The notes beneath the pieces were generated by a model that made no database searches, was not told the DNA's origin, and was given only the letters and a program-made list of their open reading frames with translations. A DNA stretch of 5,021 nt from Clostridia bacterium (GTDB taxonomy: Bacteria; Bacillota; Clostridia; DUPQ01): contig JAUUZV010000180.1 in assembly GCA_030592085.1 (NCBI GenBank), positions 1 through 5,021 on the forward strand, written 5' to 3'. The position numbers were made by a program, and so were the translations under genes. Within the stretch, counting starts at the first letter, position 1, and every line of letters begins with the position of its first letter. Shown here piece after piece: positions 1 through 5,021 of the stretch.

Positions 1-18
1 ACTTAAAATATATTAAAA

Positions 19-24
19 AAGGAG
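19..24 (+). promoter_or_regulatory. Ribosome binding site of the exported-protein gene
   Basis: AAGGAG lies 10 bases before the ATG at 35 and sets the start of the first gene. The 18 bases before it are A/T only apart from one C. They are too short to judge whether a promoter is present, so the promoter is probably outside the window. Confidence 0.75.
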
Positions 25-34
25 AAAGAAAAAC

Positions 35-514
35 ATGAAAAACAAAACATTATTAATCGCAACAATTATCATTTCATTATTATTAGTAGGAACAGTTGCA
101 TTTGCAGCTAACGAAGCACCAGGAACAGCAGGAACAGTTGACAGCGAAGTGGTAAGACAAAGTGGCAATGGTTACAAAGGCGCAAACGGAGACAACGTAC
201 CAAGTGAAGATATGATAGCATTTTCAGATACATTGAAAGTAGAAGCAGAAGCAATTTTAAATCAACTAGTAACAGATGGGGTATTAACAGCAGATCAACT
301 AGAAGCTATTGGTTCATTTGAAAAAGGTAAAGGTTTACACATTGAAGAAGTTCTTGGAGATGCATTAACAGAAGAGCAAGAACTAGCAATTGAAGCAGCA
401 ATGGCTGATTTCAAAGTATTAAGAGATGAAATGCACGCAACAAGAGTTAACGGTAAAGGCGGAAGCATGAATCGTTCAGAATTACAAGATTGTGAATTAG
501 CACCAGAAGCATAA
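35..514 (+). CDS. Small exported acidic protein of unknown function
   Basis: I do not recognise a named family for this 159-residue protein. It begins with a clear Sec signal peptide: charged Lys2 and Lys4, a hydrophobic core at about residues 6-21, and an A-F-A signal peptidase I site ending at Ala24. There is no lipobox cysteine, so a soluble mature form of about 135 residues is expected outside the membrane. Residues 25-60 are rich in Gly, Asn and Thr and look disordered. Residues 60-137 are acidic and probably helical. They contain two L-T-x-x-Q motifs (LTADQ 84-88 and LTEEQ 111-115), each flanked by helix-like sequence. LTxxQ pairs are known in the CpxP/Spy proteins of Gram-negative bacteria, but similar short motifs occur in many small secreted proteins, so homology is not claimed. 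The single Cys (153) is near the C-terminus. Asn is mostly AAC here, whereas AAT dominates downstream, which hints at high expression. The gene has its own terminator and appears monocistronic at its 3' end. Confidence 0.85.
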   Translation: MKNKTLLIATIIISLLLVGTVAFAANEAPGTAGTVDSEVVRQSGNGYKGANGDNVPSEDMIAFSDTLKVEAEAILNQLVTDGVLTADQLEAIGSFEKGKGLHIEEVLGDALTEEQELAIEAAMADFKVLRDEMHATRVNGKGGSMNRSELQDCELAPEA

Positions 515-530
515 ACAAAACAATTAATTT

Positions 531-562
531 AAGAAGAGAATGGGTAACCATTCTTTTTTTTT
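531..562 (+). terminator. Intrinsic terminator after the exported-protein gene
   Basis: AGAATGG (537-543) pairs perfectly with CCATTCT (548-554) around a GTAA loop, which fits the GNRA tetraloop rule. The 3' arm runs into nine consecutive T (554-562), and the A/G-rich bases 531-536 can extend the stem by pairing with those T's. It starts 17 bases after the stop codon and separates the first gene from the kinase operon. Confidence 0.9.
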
Positions 563-571
563 GCATAAGGA

Positions 572-582
572 TATACTATAAT
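572..582 (+). promoter_or_regulatory. Candidate -10 element of the kinase operon promoter
   Basis: A perfect TATAAT (577-582) overlaps a TATACT (572-577) shortly before the kinase ribosome binding site at 593-598. Transcription would start near 589, giving a very short 5' leader. At 17 bases upstream there is only the T-tract of the preceding terminator (TTTTTT, 554-559), a poor -35, and no TGn extended -10 is visible. A promoter is expected here because a strong terminator lies just upstream, but this assignment is tentative. Confidence 0.4.
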
Positions 583-603
583 AAAAGAAAACAGGAGAAA
601 ATT

Positions 604-1569
604 ATGAGTATCATATGTGCTATTGGTGAATTATTAATTGACTTTACCCCAATGGGATTATCAAACCAAGGAAATAATATCTATGAACAAAATCCAGGTG
701 GAGGACCTGCTAATGTTGCAGTAGCTACATCTATGTTAGGTCTACCAACATCATTTATTGGAAAAGTGGGTAATGATGGATTTGGACATGAGTTAAAACA
801 GGCAATGATGGAAAAGAAGGTTGATGTTTCTTCATTAGCAATGACAGATAAATGCCATACAACCTTAGCATTTGTTCATTTAGATGATGATGGAGACAGA
901 AGTTTTACTTTTTACAGAAAATCAGGTGCTGATATTTTATTATCTGAAGATGATATTGATTTTTCATTAATTGATGATTGTCAGTTACTTCATTTTTCTT
1001 CAGTTTCCCTAACTGATGAACCATCTAGGAGTACAACTATTAAAGCTGTAAAATATGCAAAAGAAAAAGGCAAATTAATTTCATATGATCCAAACTTACG
1101 AGAACTATTATGGGACAATTTAGAAACTGCAAAAGAAGTGATTACTAGTATGTTACCATTTGCTGATATATTAAAGATTTCAGAGGAAGAATTATTATTT
1201 TTAACTGGAGAAACAAACATGTTAACGGGTTGTAAAAAATTACAGCAGTTAGGTATTACACTAATTTTTACAACCTTAGGGAAAAAAGGATCAATGTTTT
1301 TATATAAGGATTTAACAGGAAGTGATAAAACGTATGATGTAAAGGTTGCAGATACCACAGGCTGTGGTGATAGCTTTATGGGAGCTATTATTTATAAAGT
1401 AATGAATAGAGAAAAGAGACTAGTAGATATATCTTTAGAAGAGTTACATGAAATAAGTGATTTTGCAAATGGAGCAGGTTCGCTAACTGCAATGAAAAAA
1501 GGTGGAGTTCCAGCCATGCCAACATGTAGTGATGTCGAAAAATTACAAAATGAGGCTGCTAAACTATGA
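604..1569 (+). CDS. PfkB-family carbohydrate kinase, probably fructokinase
   Basis: This 321-residue cytoplasmic protein has the usual length of a ribokinase/PfkB-family sugar kinase. The N-terminus (GELLIDFTP, 8-16) matches the bacterial fructokinase branch. NPGGGPANVA at 30-39 is the first PfkB signature, lying in the sugar-binding region. DTTGCGD at 250-256 is the second signature, carrying the anion hole and the predicted catalytic base Asp256. Cys254 replaces the more common Ala, a tolerated variant in this family. The predicted reaction is ATP-dependent phosphorylation of fructose to fructose 6-phosphate. Fold and family are secure, but the exact sugar is not: ketodeoxygluconate or another sugar acid or ketose is possible, and no sugar transporter or glycosidase is nearby to decide it. 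AGGAGA at 593-598 supports the start. The stop overlaps the purN start by four bases (ATGA), so translational coupling is likely. Confidence 0.88.
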   Translation: MSIICAIGELLIDFTPMGLSNQGNNIYEQNPGGGPANVAVATSMLGLPTSFIGKVGNDGFGHELKQAMMEKKVDVSSLAMTDKCHTTLAFVHLDDDGDRSFTFYRKSGADILLSEDDIDFSLIDDCQLLHFSSVSLTDEPSRSTTIKAVKYAKEKGKLISYDPNLRELLWDNLETAKEVITSMLPFADILKISEEELLFLTGETNMLTGCKKLQQLGITLIFTTLGKKGSMFLYKDLTGSDKTYDVKVADTTGCGDSFMGAIIYKVMNREKRLVDISLEELHEISDFANGAGSLTAMKKGGVPAMPTCSDVEKLQNEAAKL

Positions 1570-2156
1570 AAATAAGATTGGGAGTTTTAGCATCACATGG
1601 AGGTAGTAATTTACAAGCAATTATTGATCAAATTAAAAAGGAAAATGTAAATATAGAAATTGTAGCTGTTATTAGTAATAATTCTGGTAGTTTTGCATTA
1701 AAAAGAGCAAAATCAGAAGGAATTAATGTATATCATATTAGTAGTAAAACAACTTTTGATGTGGGAGAACAAATTATAAAGGTGTTTAGACAACATCAGG
1801 TAAATCTAATTGCATTAGCAGGATATATGAAAAAAATACCTGATTCAGTATTAAAAAAATATTCTAATAGAATTTTAAATATTCATCCAGCTCTATTACC
1901 AAAATACGGAGGAGAAGGAATGTATGGAATGAATGTACATGAGGCTGTTATAAATGCCAAAGAAGAATATTCAGGTGTTACTATTCACCTTGTAAATAGT
2001 AAATATGATGAGGGTAGGATATTAAATCAACAGAAAGTACCCATCGCAAAAGATGACAGTGCAAGTACACTGGCTGAAAAAATATTATTAGTTGAACATA
2101 AATTATATTTTGCCACATTAAAACTTATATCAGAAGAAAAAATTATGTTACAATAA
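1566..2156 (+). CDS. purN: Phosphoribosylglycinamide formyltransferase (GAR transformylase)
   Basis: The 196-residue product has the normal length of PurN, which transfers a formyl group from 10-formyltetrahydrofolate to glycinamide ribonucleotide in purine synthesis. The N-terminal motif ASHGGSNLQAI (9-19) is the phosphate-binding loop. The catalytic set of the formyltransferase family is present: Asn105 and His107 in NIHPALLP (105-112), and Asp148 in the YDEGRIL segment (147-153). The segment after the HP motif reads KYGGEGMYGMNVHEAV (113-128) instead of the KYPGLHTH-type loop of E. coli PurN. I recall this GGxGMYG form as a natural variant of PurN in other phyla, so activity is probably retained. 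GAGG at 1552-1555 lies 10 bases before the start, inside the kinase gene. No other purine gene is visible in the window, so the gene appears detached from a pur operon. A different formyl-transfer substrate cannot be wholly excluded. Confidence 0.85.
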   Translation: MKIRLGVLASHGGSNLQAIIDQIKKENVNIEIVAVISNNSGSFALKRAKSEGINVYHISSKTTFDVGEQIIKVFRQHQVNLIALAGYMKKIPDSVLKKYSNRILNIHPALLPKYGGEGMYGMNVHEAVINAKEEYSGVTIHLVNSKYDEGRILNQQKVPIAKDDSASTLAEKILLVEHKLYFATLKLISEEKIMLQ

Positions 2157-2181
2157 GAATAGATAGGGGGCAGTAAAAAAA

Positions 2182-2469
2182 GTGAAAGATGTTGGAAAAG
2201 GAAACTATTGGAAAATACTATTTACCATTTCATTTATCGTATACATTATTAATATGTTATCTATATTTCTGACTAATAATATGTTACTTTTTAAAAGTAC
2301 ATCAGGATATAATTATATATCATTGATTTTTTCTGGTATTTTTGTTTACTTATTTTATACATCTCTAAAAAAAGGAGCTCTCACTATTCGTTATATTATT
2401 ACTATGTTTGTTTTACTAGTTTTCTTGCCATTTGTTGTTGCACTCGTCTTTGGAGGAATAACTTTATGA
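2182..2469 (+). CDS. Small three-helix membrane protein of unknown function
   Basis: This 95-residue protein is not one I recognise. It starts with GTG, with AGGGGG at 2165-2170 placed 11 bases upstream, which is a little far. An in-frame start closer to the site is not evident. Three hydrophobic segments are visible at about residues 12-30, 43-62 and 71-93. Lysines at the N-terminus (2, 6, 11) and a Lys-Lys...Arg loop (63, 64, 70) are positive, which predicts an N-inside, C-outside topology. No catalytic or metal-binding motif is seen. Its last codons contain the glpP ribosome binding site (GGAGG, 2452-2456, encoding part of the terminal Gly-Gly), and its stop overlaps the glpP ATG by four bases. 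It is therefore almost certainly expressed together with glpP. A role in glycerol uptake or sensing is only a guess from position; it is far too short to be the GlpF channel. Confidence 0.75.
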   Translation: MKDVGKGNYWKILFTISFIVYIINMLSIFLTNNMLLFKSTSGYNYISLIFSGIFVYLFYTSLKKGALTIRYIITMFVLLVFLPFVVALVFGGITL

Positions 2470-3023
2470 CAAATATTTATCAACAACTAAAAAAATCACC
2501 AATTATTGCTGCAATAAGAAATGAAGAACAATTAAAACAAGCATTATTAACTGATGTTGATTTTATATTTATTTTATCAGCAGATATATTTAGTATTACA
2601 ACATATGTAAAAAGAATTAGACAGGTAGGAAAGAGATCATTTGTTCATGTTGATCTCTTAGAAGGATTAGGAAAAGATAAAAAAGCTATTGAATTTATTG
2701 CTAGAAAAGTAAAAGCAGATGGAATTATTAGCACTAGGAGCAATCTAATAACTTATGCAAAAGAATATCACTTGTTAACTATTCAAAGATTTTTTCTAAT
2801 TGATTCACAATCGCTAAAAACTTGTATTAAAACAATTAATCATATTCAATCAGATATGGTTGAAATAATGCCAGGTATAATGCCAAATATTATTAAAGCA
2901 ATTTCATTAAAAGTTGAGACACCAGTTATAGCAGGTGGGTTAATTTCACAAAAAGATCAGGTTGAGGTGCTTTTAAAAAGTGGAGCTATTGGGATTTCAA
3001 CTGGTAGTAGCGAGCTTTGGTAA
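2466..3023 (+). CDS. glpP: Glycerol-3-phosphate-responsive transcription antiterminator GlpP
   Basis: The 185-residue protein has the length and the motif series of GlpP, a TIM-barrel RNA-binding regulator. In Bacillus subtilis GlpP binds the leader mRNA of glp genes when glycerol 3-phosphate is present and prevents premature termination. Visible family blocks are PIIAAIRN (12-19), FVHVDLLEGLG (59-69), DGIISTRSN (85-93), the TIQRFFLIDS block (105-114), VEIMPGIMP (132-140), PVIAGGLI (153-160) and the C-terminal GAIGISTGSSELW (173-185). The Gly-rich segments at 156-158 and 173-181 sit where TIM barrels usually hold a phosphate group, consistent with binding G3P. GGAGG at 2452-2456, nine bases upstream, supports the start, which is coupled to the membrane-protein gene by an ATGA overlap. 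A terminator-bearing leader and the G3P dehydrogenase gene follow directly, the expected target. Confidence 0.95.
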   Translation: MTNIYQQLKKSPIIAAIRNEEQLKQALLTDVDFIFILSADIFSITTYVKRIRQVGKRSFVHVDLLEGLGKDKKAIEFIARKVKADGIISTRSNLITYAKEYHLLTIQRFFLIDSQSLKTCIKTINHIQSDMVEIMPGIMPNIIKAISLKVETPVIAGGLISQKDQVEVLLKSGAIGISTGSSELW

Positions 3024-3058
3024 AAAGAGAGCAAGACTAACATAAGAGAATTAGAAAA

Positions 3059-3087
3059 TTGATATTATAAATTCATTAGTATATAAT
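3059..3087 (+). promoter_or_regulatory. Sigma-A-type promoter of the glycerol-3-phosphate dehydrogenase operon
   Basis: TTGATA (3059-3064, five of six matches to TTGACA) is followed after exactly 17 bases by a perfect TATAAT (3082-3087). The predicted start site is near 3092-3095. This is the best promoter in the window. It lies 36 bases after the glpP stop, with no clear terminator between, so some read-through from the glpP transcript is also possible. Such a strong promoter fits control downstream of initiation, by antitermination. Confidence 0.85.
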
Positions 3088-3093
3088 AGAGAT

Positions 3094-3188
3094 AGTTAAA
3101 TATTGGTATTGAGACTTTGAGCCATAACAGCCAAAAAAAGAGGAATCTTTTATTGTTGATGTTATGGTTTTTTATATGGAGGAAAAGA
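3094..3188 (+). promoter_or_regulatory. Antitermination leader, predicted GlpP target RNA
   Basis: The predicted transcript begins about 95 bases before the dehydrogenase start codon. It carries roughly 28 bases of leader, then the terminator hairpin, then the ribosome binding site GGAGG (3178-3182, six bases before the ATG at 3189). In B. subtilis, glpD and glpFK have leaders with an inverted repeat plus T-run upstream of the gene, and GlpP with G3P allows read-through. The same layout here, next to glpP, supports the assignment. A weak alternative pairing of TGGT (3104-3107) with GCCA (3121-3124) would block part of the 5' arm and could help antitermination, but four base pairs including one G-U is little evidence. 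Confidence 0.75.
3122..3173 (+). terminator. Leader terminator upstream of the glycerol-3-phosphate dehydrogenase gene
   Basis: CCATAACA (3122-3129) pairs perfectly with TGTTATGG (3160-3167), immediately followed by TTTTTT (3168-3173). Bases 3119-3121 can extend the stem against the T-tract. Inside the 30-base loop, AAAAG (3136-3140) can pair with CTTTT (3147-3151), giving a nested two-tier hairpin. The U-tract ends only four bases before the ribosome binding site, so this cannot close the previous operon without also stopping the next; it is a regulatory attenuator. Confidence 0.82.
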
Positions 3189-4622
3189 ATGTACGACATC
3201 ATTATTATAGGCGCTGGAGTAATTGGTGCTTTCATTGCCAGAAGTTTATCAATATATGAATTAAAAATTTGTGTAATTGACAAACATATTGATGCTGCCA
3301 TGGGAACTTCTGGAGCTAATTCTGGTATTATTCATGGAGGGTATGATGCTATTCTTGGATCATTAAAATCAACTCTTAATATTAAAGGTTCTAATCAAAT
3401 GAAAAAAGTTTGCATGGATTTAAATATACCTTATGAAAATTGTGAATCATTAGTAGTTGCATTTTCAAATGAAGAAAAAAAAGTTTTAGAGTTATTAAAA
3501 GAACAAGGTGAAAAAGGTGGAATTAAAGGTTTATCAATTATTGGTGGGCAAGAAATTAGAAAACTAGAGCCTAACTTAAATCACGATATAACTTGGGCAT
3601 TACTATCAAAAACAGCTGCCATTGTATCACCATATAAAATGACAATAAATGCATTGGAAAATGCTGCAATTAATGGAGTGGAGTTTTTTAGAGAATACGA
3701 AGTATTAGATATTAACAAAGGTAGTGATATATTTATAGTTAAAACAGACAAAGAAAACCTAAAGGGGAAAGTGGTTATAAACTGTGCTGGTATCTTTGCA
3801 GATGAAATTTCTAAAATGGTTGGAGATGAAAGTTTCAAAATTATACCAAGAAGCGGTGAATACATTTTACTAGATAAATCAGTAGGAAATTTAGTTAATA
3901 GAGTTATTTTTCAAACACCTACAAAAGAAGGTAAAGGTGTTTTAATAACTAGAACAGTTGATGGAAATCTTTTAATTGGTCCTGATGCAAAAGTCATTAA
4001 TGATAAAACATTACATGAAACTCATCGTGATGTCATAAATTACGTATATCAAAAGGGACTTAAAACAACAGATAAAATTCCCCTTCATCAATCAATTACT
4101 ACATTTACAGGTGTGAGAGCTACACCTAGTACAGGTGATTTTATTATTAAGGAAAGTGAAAAATGTAAACATTTCATAAATGTGGCAGGAATGGATTCAC
4201 CAGGATTATCAAGTGCCCCTGCAATTGGTGATTATGTTCTTAATTTAGTAAAACCTATGTTTAGCGATATTACTAAAAAAACAAACTACACATTAACCTT
4301 ACCAAATAAAAAATACTTTTCAAATATGACAGTTAATGAAAAAAAGCAAGCAATTAAGAAAAATAATCAATATGGGAAAATAGTATGTAGATGTGAAAAT
4401 GTAACAGAAGCAGAAATCGTAGAATCTATTCACATGACAATTGGTGCTACAACTGTTGATGGAGTAAAGAGGAGAACTAGAGCTGGTATGGGGCGATGTC
4501 AGGGAGGATTTTGTTTACCACAAGTAATCGATATTTTAGCTAGAGAACTTAAAATTGATAAAAAAGAAGTACAAAAAGGGGATAAAGGATCATATATATT
4601 AACAAGGAGGACTCGTGTATGA
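3189..4622 (+). CDS. glpA: GlpA-like FAD-dependent glycerol-3-phosphate dehydrogenase with C-terminal [2Fe-2S] domain
   Basis: This 477-residue enzyme is predicted to oxidise glycerol 3-phosphate to dihydroxyacetone phosphate. The DAO-type FAD domain starts at the N-terminus with GAGVIG (8-13) and an acidic residue ending the second strand (Asp31). TSGANSGIIHGG (40-51) is the flavin-contact block. Downstream are FTGVRATP (306-313, with a conserved Arg310) and AGMDSPGLSSAPA (333-345). The C-terminus is a BFD-like [2Fe-2S] domain with Cys400, Cys402, Cys437 and Cys442 (C-x-C, then C-x4-C), as in E. coli GlpA and in GlpA/LhgO-like proteins of anaerobes. The start at 3189 is chosen because GGAGG sits six bases before it and FAD enzymes begin with this short strand. 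An in-frame TTG at 3117 would add 24 residues but would translate the terminator hairpin. The adjacent glpP and leader favour G3P over 2-hydroxyglutarate as substrate. The stop overlaps the next gene by ATGA. Confidence 0.9.
   Translation: MYDIIIIGAGVIGAFIARSLSIYELKICVIDKHIDAAMGTSGANSGIIHGGYDAILGSLKSTLNIKGSNQMKKVCMDLNIPYENCESLVVAFSNEEKKVLELLKEQGEKGGIKGLSIIGGQEIRKLEPNLNHDITWALLSKTAAIVSPYKMTINALENAAINGVEFFREYEVLDINKGSDIFIVKTDKENLKGKVVINCAGIFADEISKMVGDESFKIIPRSGEYILLDKSVGNLVNRVIFQTPTKEGKGVLITRTVDGNLLIGPDAKVINDKTLHETHRDVINYVYQKGLKTTDKIPLHQSITTFTGVRATPSTGDFIIKESEKCKHFINVAGMDSPGLSSAPAIGDYVLNLVKPMFSDITKKTNYTLTLPNKKYFSNMTVNEKKQAIKKNNQYGKIVCRCENVTEAEIVESIHMTIGATTVDGVKRRTRAGMGRCQGGFCLPQVIDILARELKIDKKEVQKGDKGSYILTRRTRV
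4604..4610 (+). promoter_or_regulatory. Ribosome binding site of the second oxidoreductase
   Basis: AAGGAGG is a full match to the Shine-Dalgarno core. It lies inside the end of the dehydrogenase gene, eight bases before the ATG at 4619, and decides that start. Confidence 0.8.
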
Positions 4623-5021
4623 AACTTGTTGATTTAGTCATTATTGGTGGAGGCCCTGCAGGACTAGCAGCGGCTTGTCAAGCTAAGGAAAATGGTATAA
4701 ACAACATACTATTACTTGAACGTGAAAGTGTGTTAGGAGGCATTTTAAAACAGTGTATCCATAATGGATTTGGATTACACTATTTTCAAAAAGAATTAAC
4801 AGGGCCTGAATATGCACATGAGTTCATTGAAAAAATACATGAACTTAAAATTCCATACAAAGTAAATACAATGGTTTTATCTATACAACCTGATAAAAGC
4901 ATTGTTACTACTAGTAAAGAGGAAGGTTATGTTGTATATAAGGCTAAATCAATAATATTAGCTATGGGTTGTAGAGAAAGACCAAGAGGTGCAATAAGAA
5001 TACCAGGAACTAATCCAAGTG
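4619..5021 (+). CDS. FAD/NAD-dependent oxidoreductase, partner of the glycerol-3-phosphate dehydrogenase (3' end outside window)
   Basis: Only the first 134 codons are present; the frame is open to the window edge. The N-terminus has a nucleotide-binding strand and IIGGGPAGLAAA (8-19), the GxGxxG dinucleotide fold, with Glu34 ending the second strand. GGILKQCIHNGFGLH (40-54) and GCRERPRGA followed by IPGT (117-131) are hallmark blocks of the pyridine-nucleotide-disulfide-type oxidoreductases found beside GlpA-like proteins in Bacillota and Thermotoga. Family members I recall are about 410-420 residues, so roughly two thirds is missing. It probably forms a complex with the upstream enzyme, taking electrons through the [2Fe-2S] cluster to NAD(P) or another acceptor. 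That role is inferred from the family and the ATGA overlap. It resembles GlpB in position more than in demonstrated function, so no symbol is given. In related clusters a small DUF1667 protein usually follows. Confidence 0.88.
   Translation, partial: MKLVDLVIIGGGPAGLAAACQAKENGINNILLLERESVLGGILKQCIHNGFGLHYFQKELTGPEYAHEFIEKIHELKIPYKVNTMVLSIQPDKSIVTTSKEEGYVVYKAKSIILAMGCRERPRGAIRIPGTNPS

Noticed and set aside
554..582. Full sigma-A promoter for the kinase operon
   Set aside because: The -10 (TATAAT at 577-582) is good, but the only -35 at proper spacing is the T-tract of the preceding terminator. Only the -10 is reported, at low confidence.
990..1358. Open frame of 122 codons on the minus strand inside the sugar kinase gene
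   Set aside because: It lies wholly antisense to a well-supported PfkB kinase, has no recognisable motif, and is explained by low stop density opposite an AT-rich coding frame.
2182..2469. Truncated glycerol facilitator (GlpF)
   Set aside because: The protein has only three hydrophobic segments and lacks the NPA-type motifs of aquaglyceroporins, so neither a fragment nor an intact channel is supported.
3094..3188. A metabolite-binding riboswitch, such as a glycine or purine class
   Set aside because: The leader is under 100 bases with one main hairpin and shows no conserved aptamer core that I can recognise. Protein-mediated antitermination by the adjacent GlpP explains it better.
3065..3301. 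Minus-strand open frame of 78 codons across the promoter/leader region
   Set aside because: It overlaps the promoter, the terminator hairpin and the start of the FAD enzyme gene. Its product is low-complexity hydrophobic sequence with no family resemblance.
3581..3865. Minus-strand open frame of 94 codons inside the dehydrogenase gene
   Set aside because: Antisense shadow of a strongly supported gene, with no protein motif of its own.
1..5021. Mobile element, CRISPR array, phage genes or toxin-antitoxin pair
   Set aside because: No transposase or integrase motifs, no regularly spaced direct repeats and no paired terminal inverted repeats were seen. The window reads as ordinary metabolic chromosome.

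Overview
This AT-rich window uses the standard genetic code: TGA is a stop, seen in three ATGA gene overlaps, and Trp is TGG. It has purine-rich GGAGG-type ribosome binding sites, sigma-A-like promoters and U-tract hairpin terminators. Together with the glycerol-3-phosphate (G3P) antiterminator GlpP, this points to a low-GC Gram-positive bacterium (Bacillota, or a non-mycoplasma relative). The iron-sulfur type of G3P dehydrogenase suggests an anaerobic or fermentative lifestyle. Genus and species cannot be read from the sequence. All genes lie on the + strand and are tightly packed.

Region 1 (1-562) holds a stand-alone gene for a small exported acidic protein of unknown function, closed by a strong intrinsic terminator with a GNRA-type tetraloop. 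Region 2 (about 563-3023) is a probable four-gene operon: a PfkB-family sugar kinase (fructokinase-like), a PurN-like glycinamide ribonucleotide formyltransferase, an unrecognised three-helix membrane protein, and glpP. Two of the three junctions are 4-base ATGA overlaps, and the third is a 25-base gap.

Region 3 (3024-3188) is the regulatory centre of the window. It has a near-consensus promoter (TTGATA, 17-base spacer, TATAAT). About 30 bases downstream of the predicted start site is a hairpin with a perfect 8-bp outer stem followed by TTTTTT, just before the next gene's ribosome binding site. This is the arrangement expected of a GlpP-controlled transcription antitermination leader.

Region 4 (3189-5021) starts the glycerol catabolic operon. 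A GlpA-like FAD-dependent G3P dehydrogenase with a C-terminal BFD-type [2Fe-2S] domain is followed, with an ATGA overlap, by a second FAD/NAD-dependent oxidoreductase that runs off the window edge.

Proposed circuit (inference): G3P binds GlpP, GlpP lets RNA polymerase pass the leader terminator, and the two oxidoreductases are made and oxidise G3P to dihydroxyacetone phosphate. I see no mobile element, CRISPR array, tRNA or rRNA. The most unusual points are the unknown membrane protein translationally coupled to glpP, and the placement of glpP behind a sugar kinase and an isolated purN.
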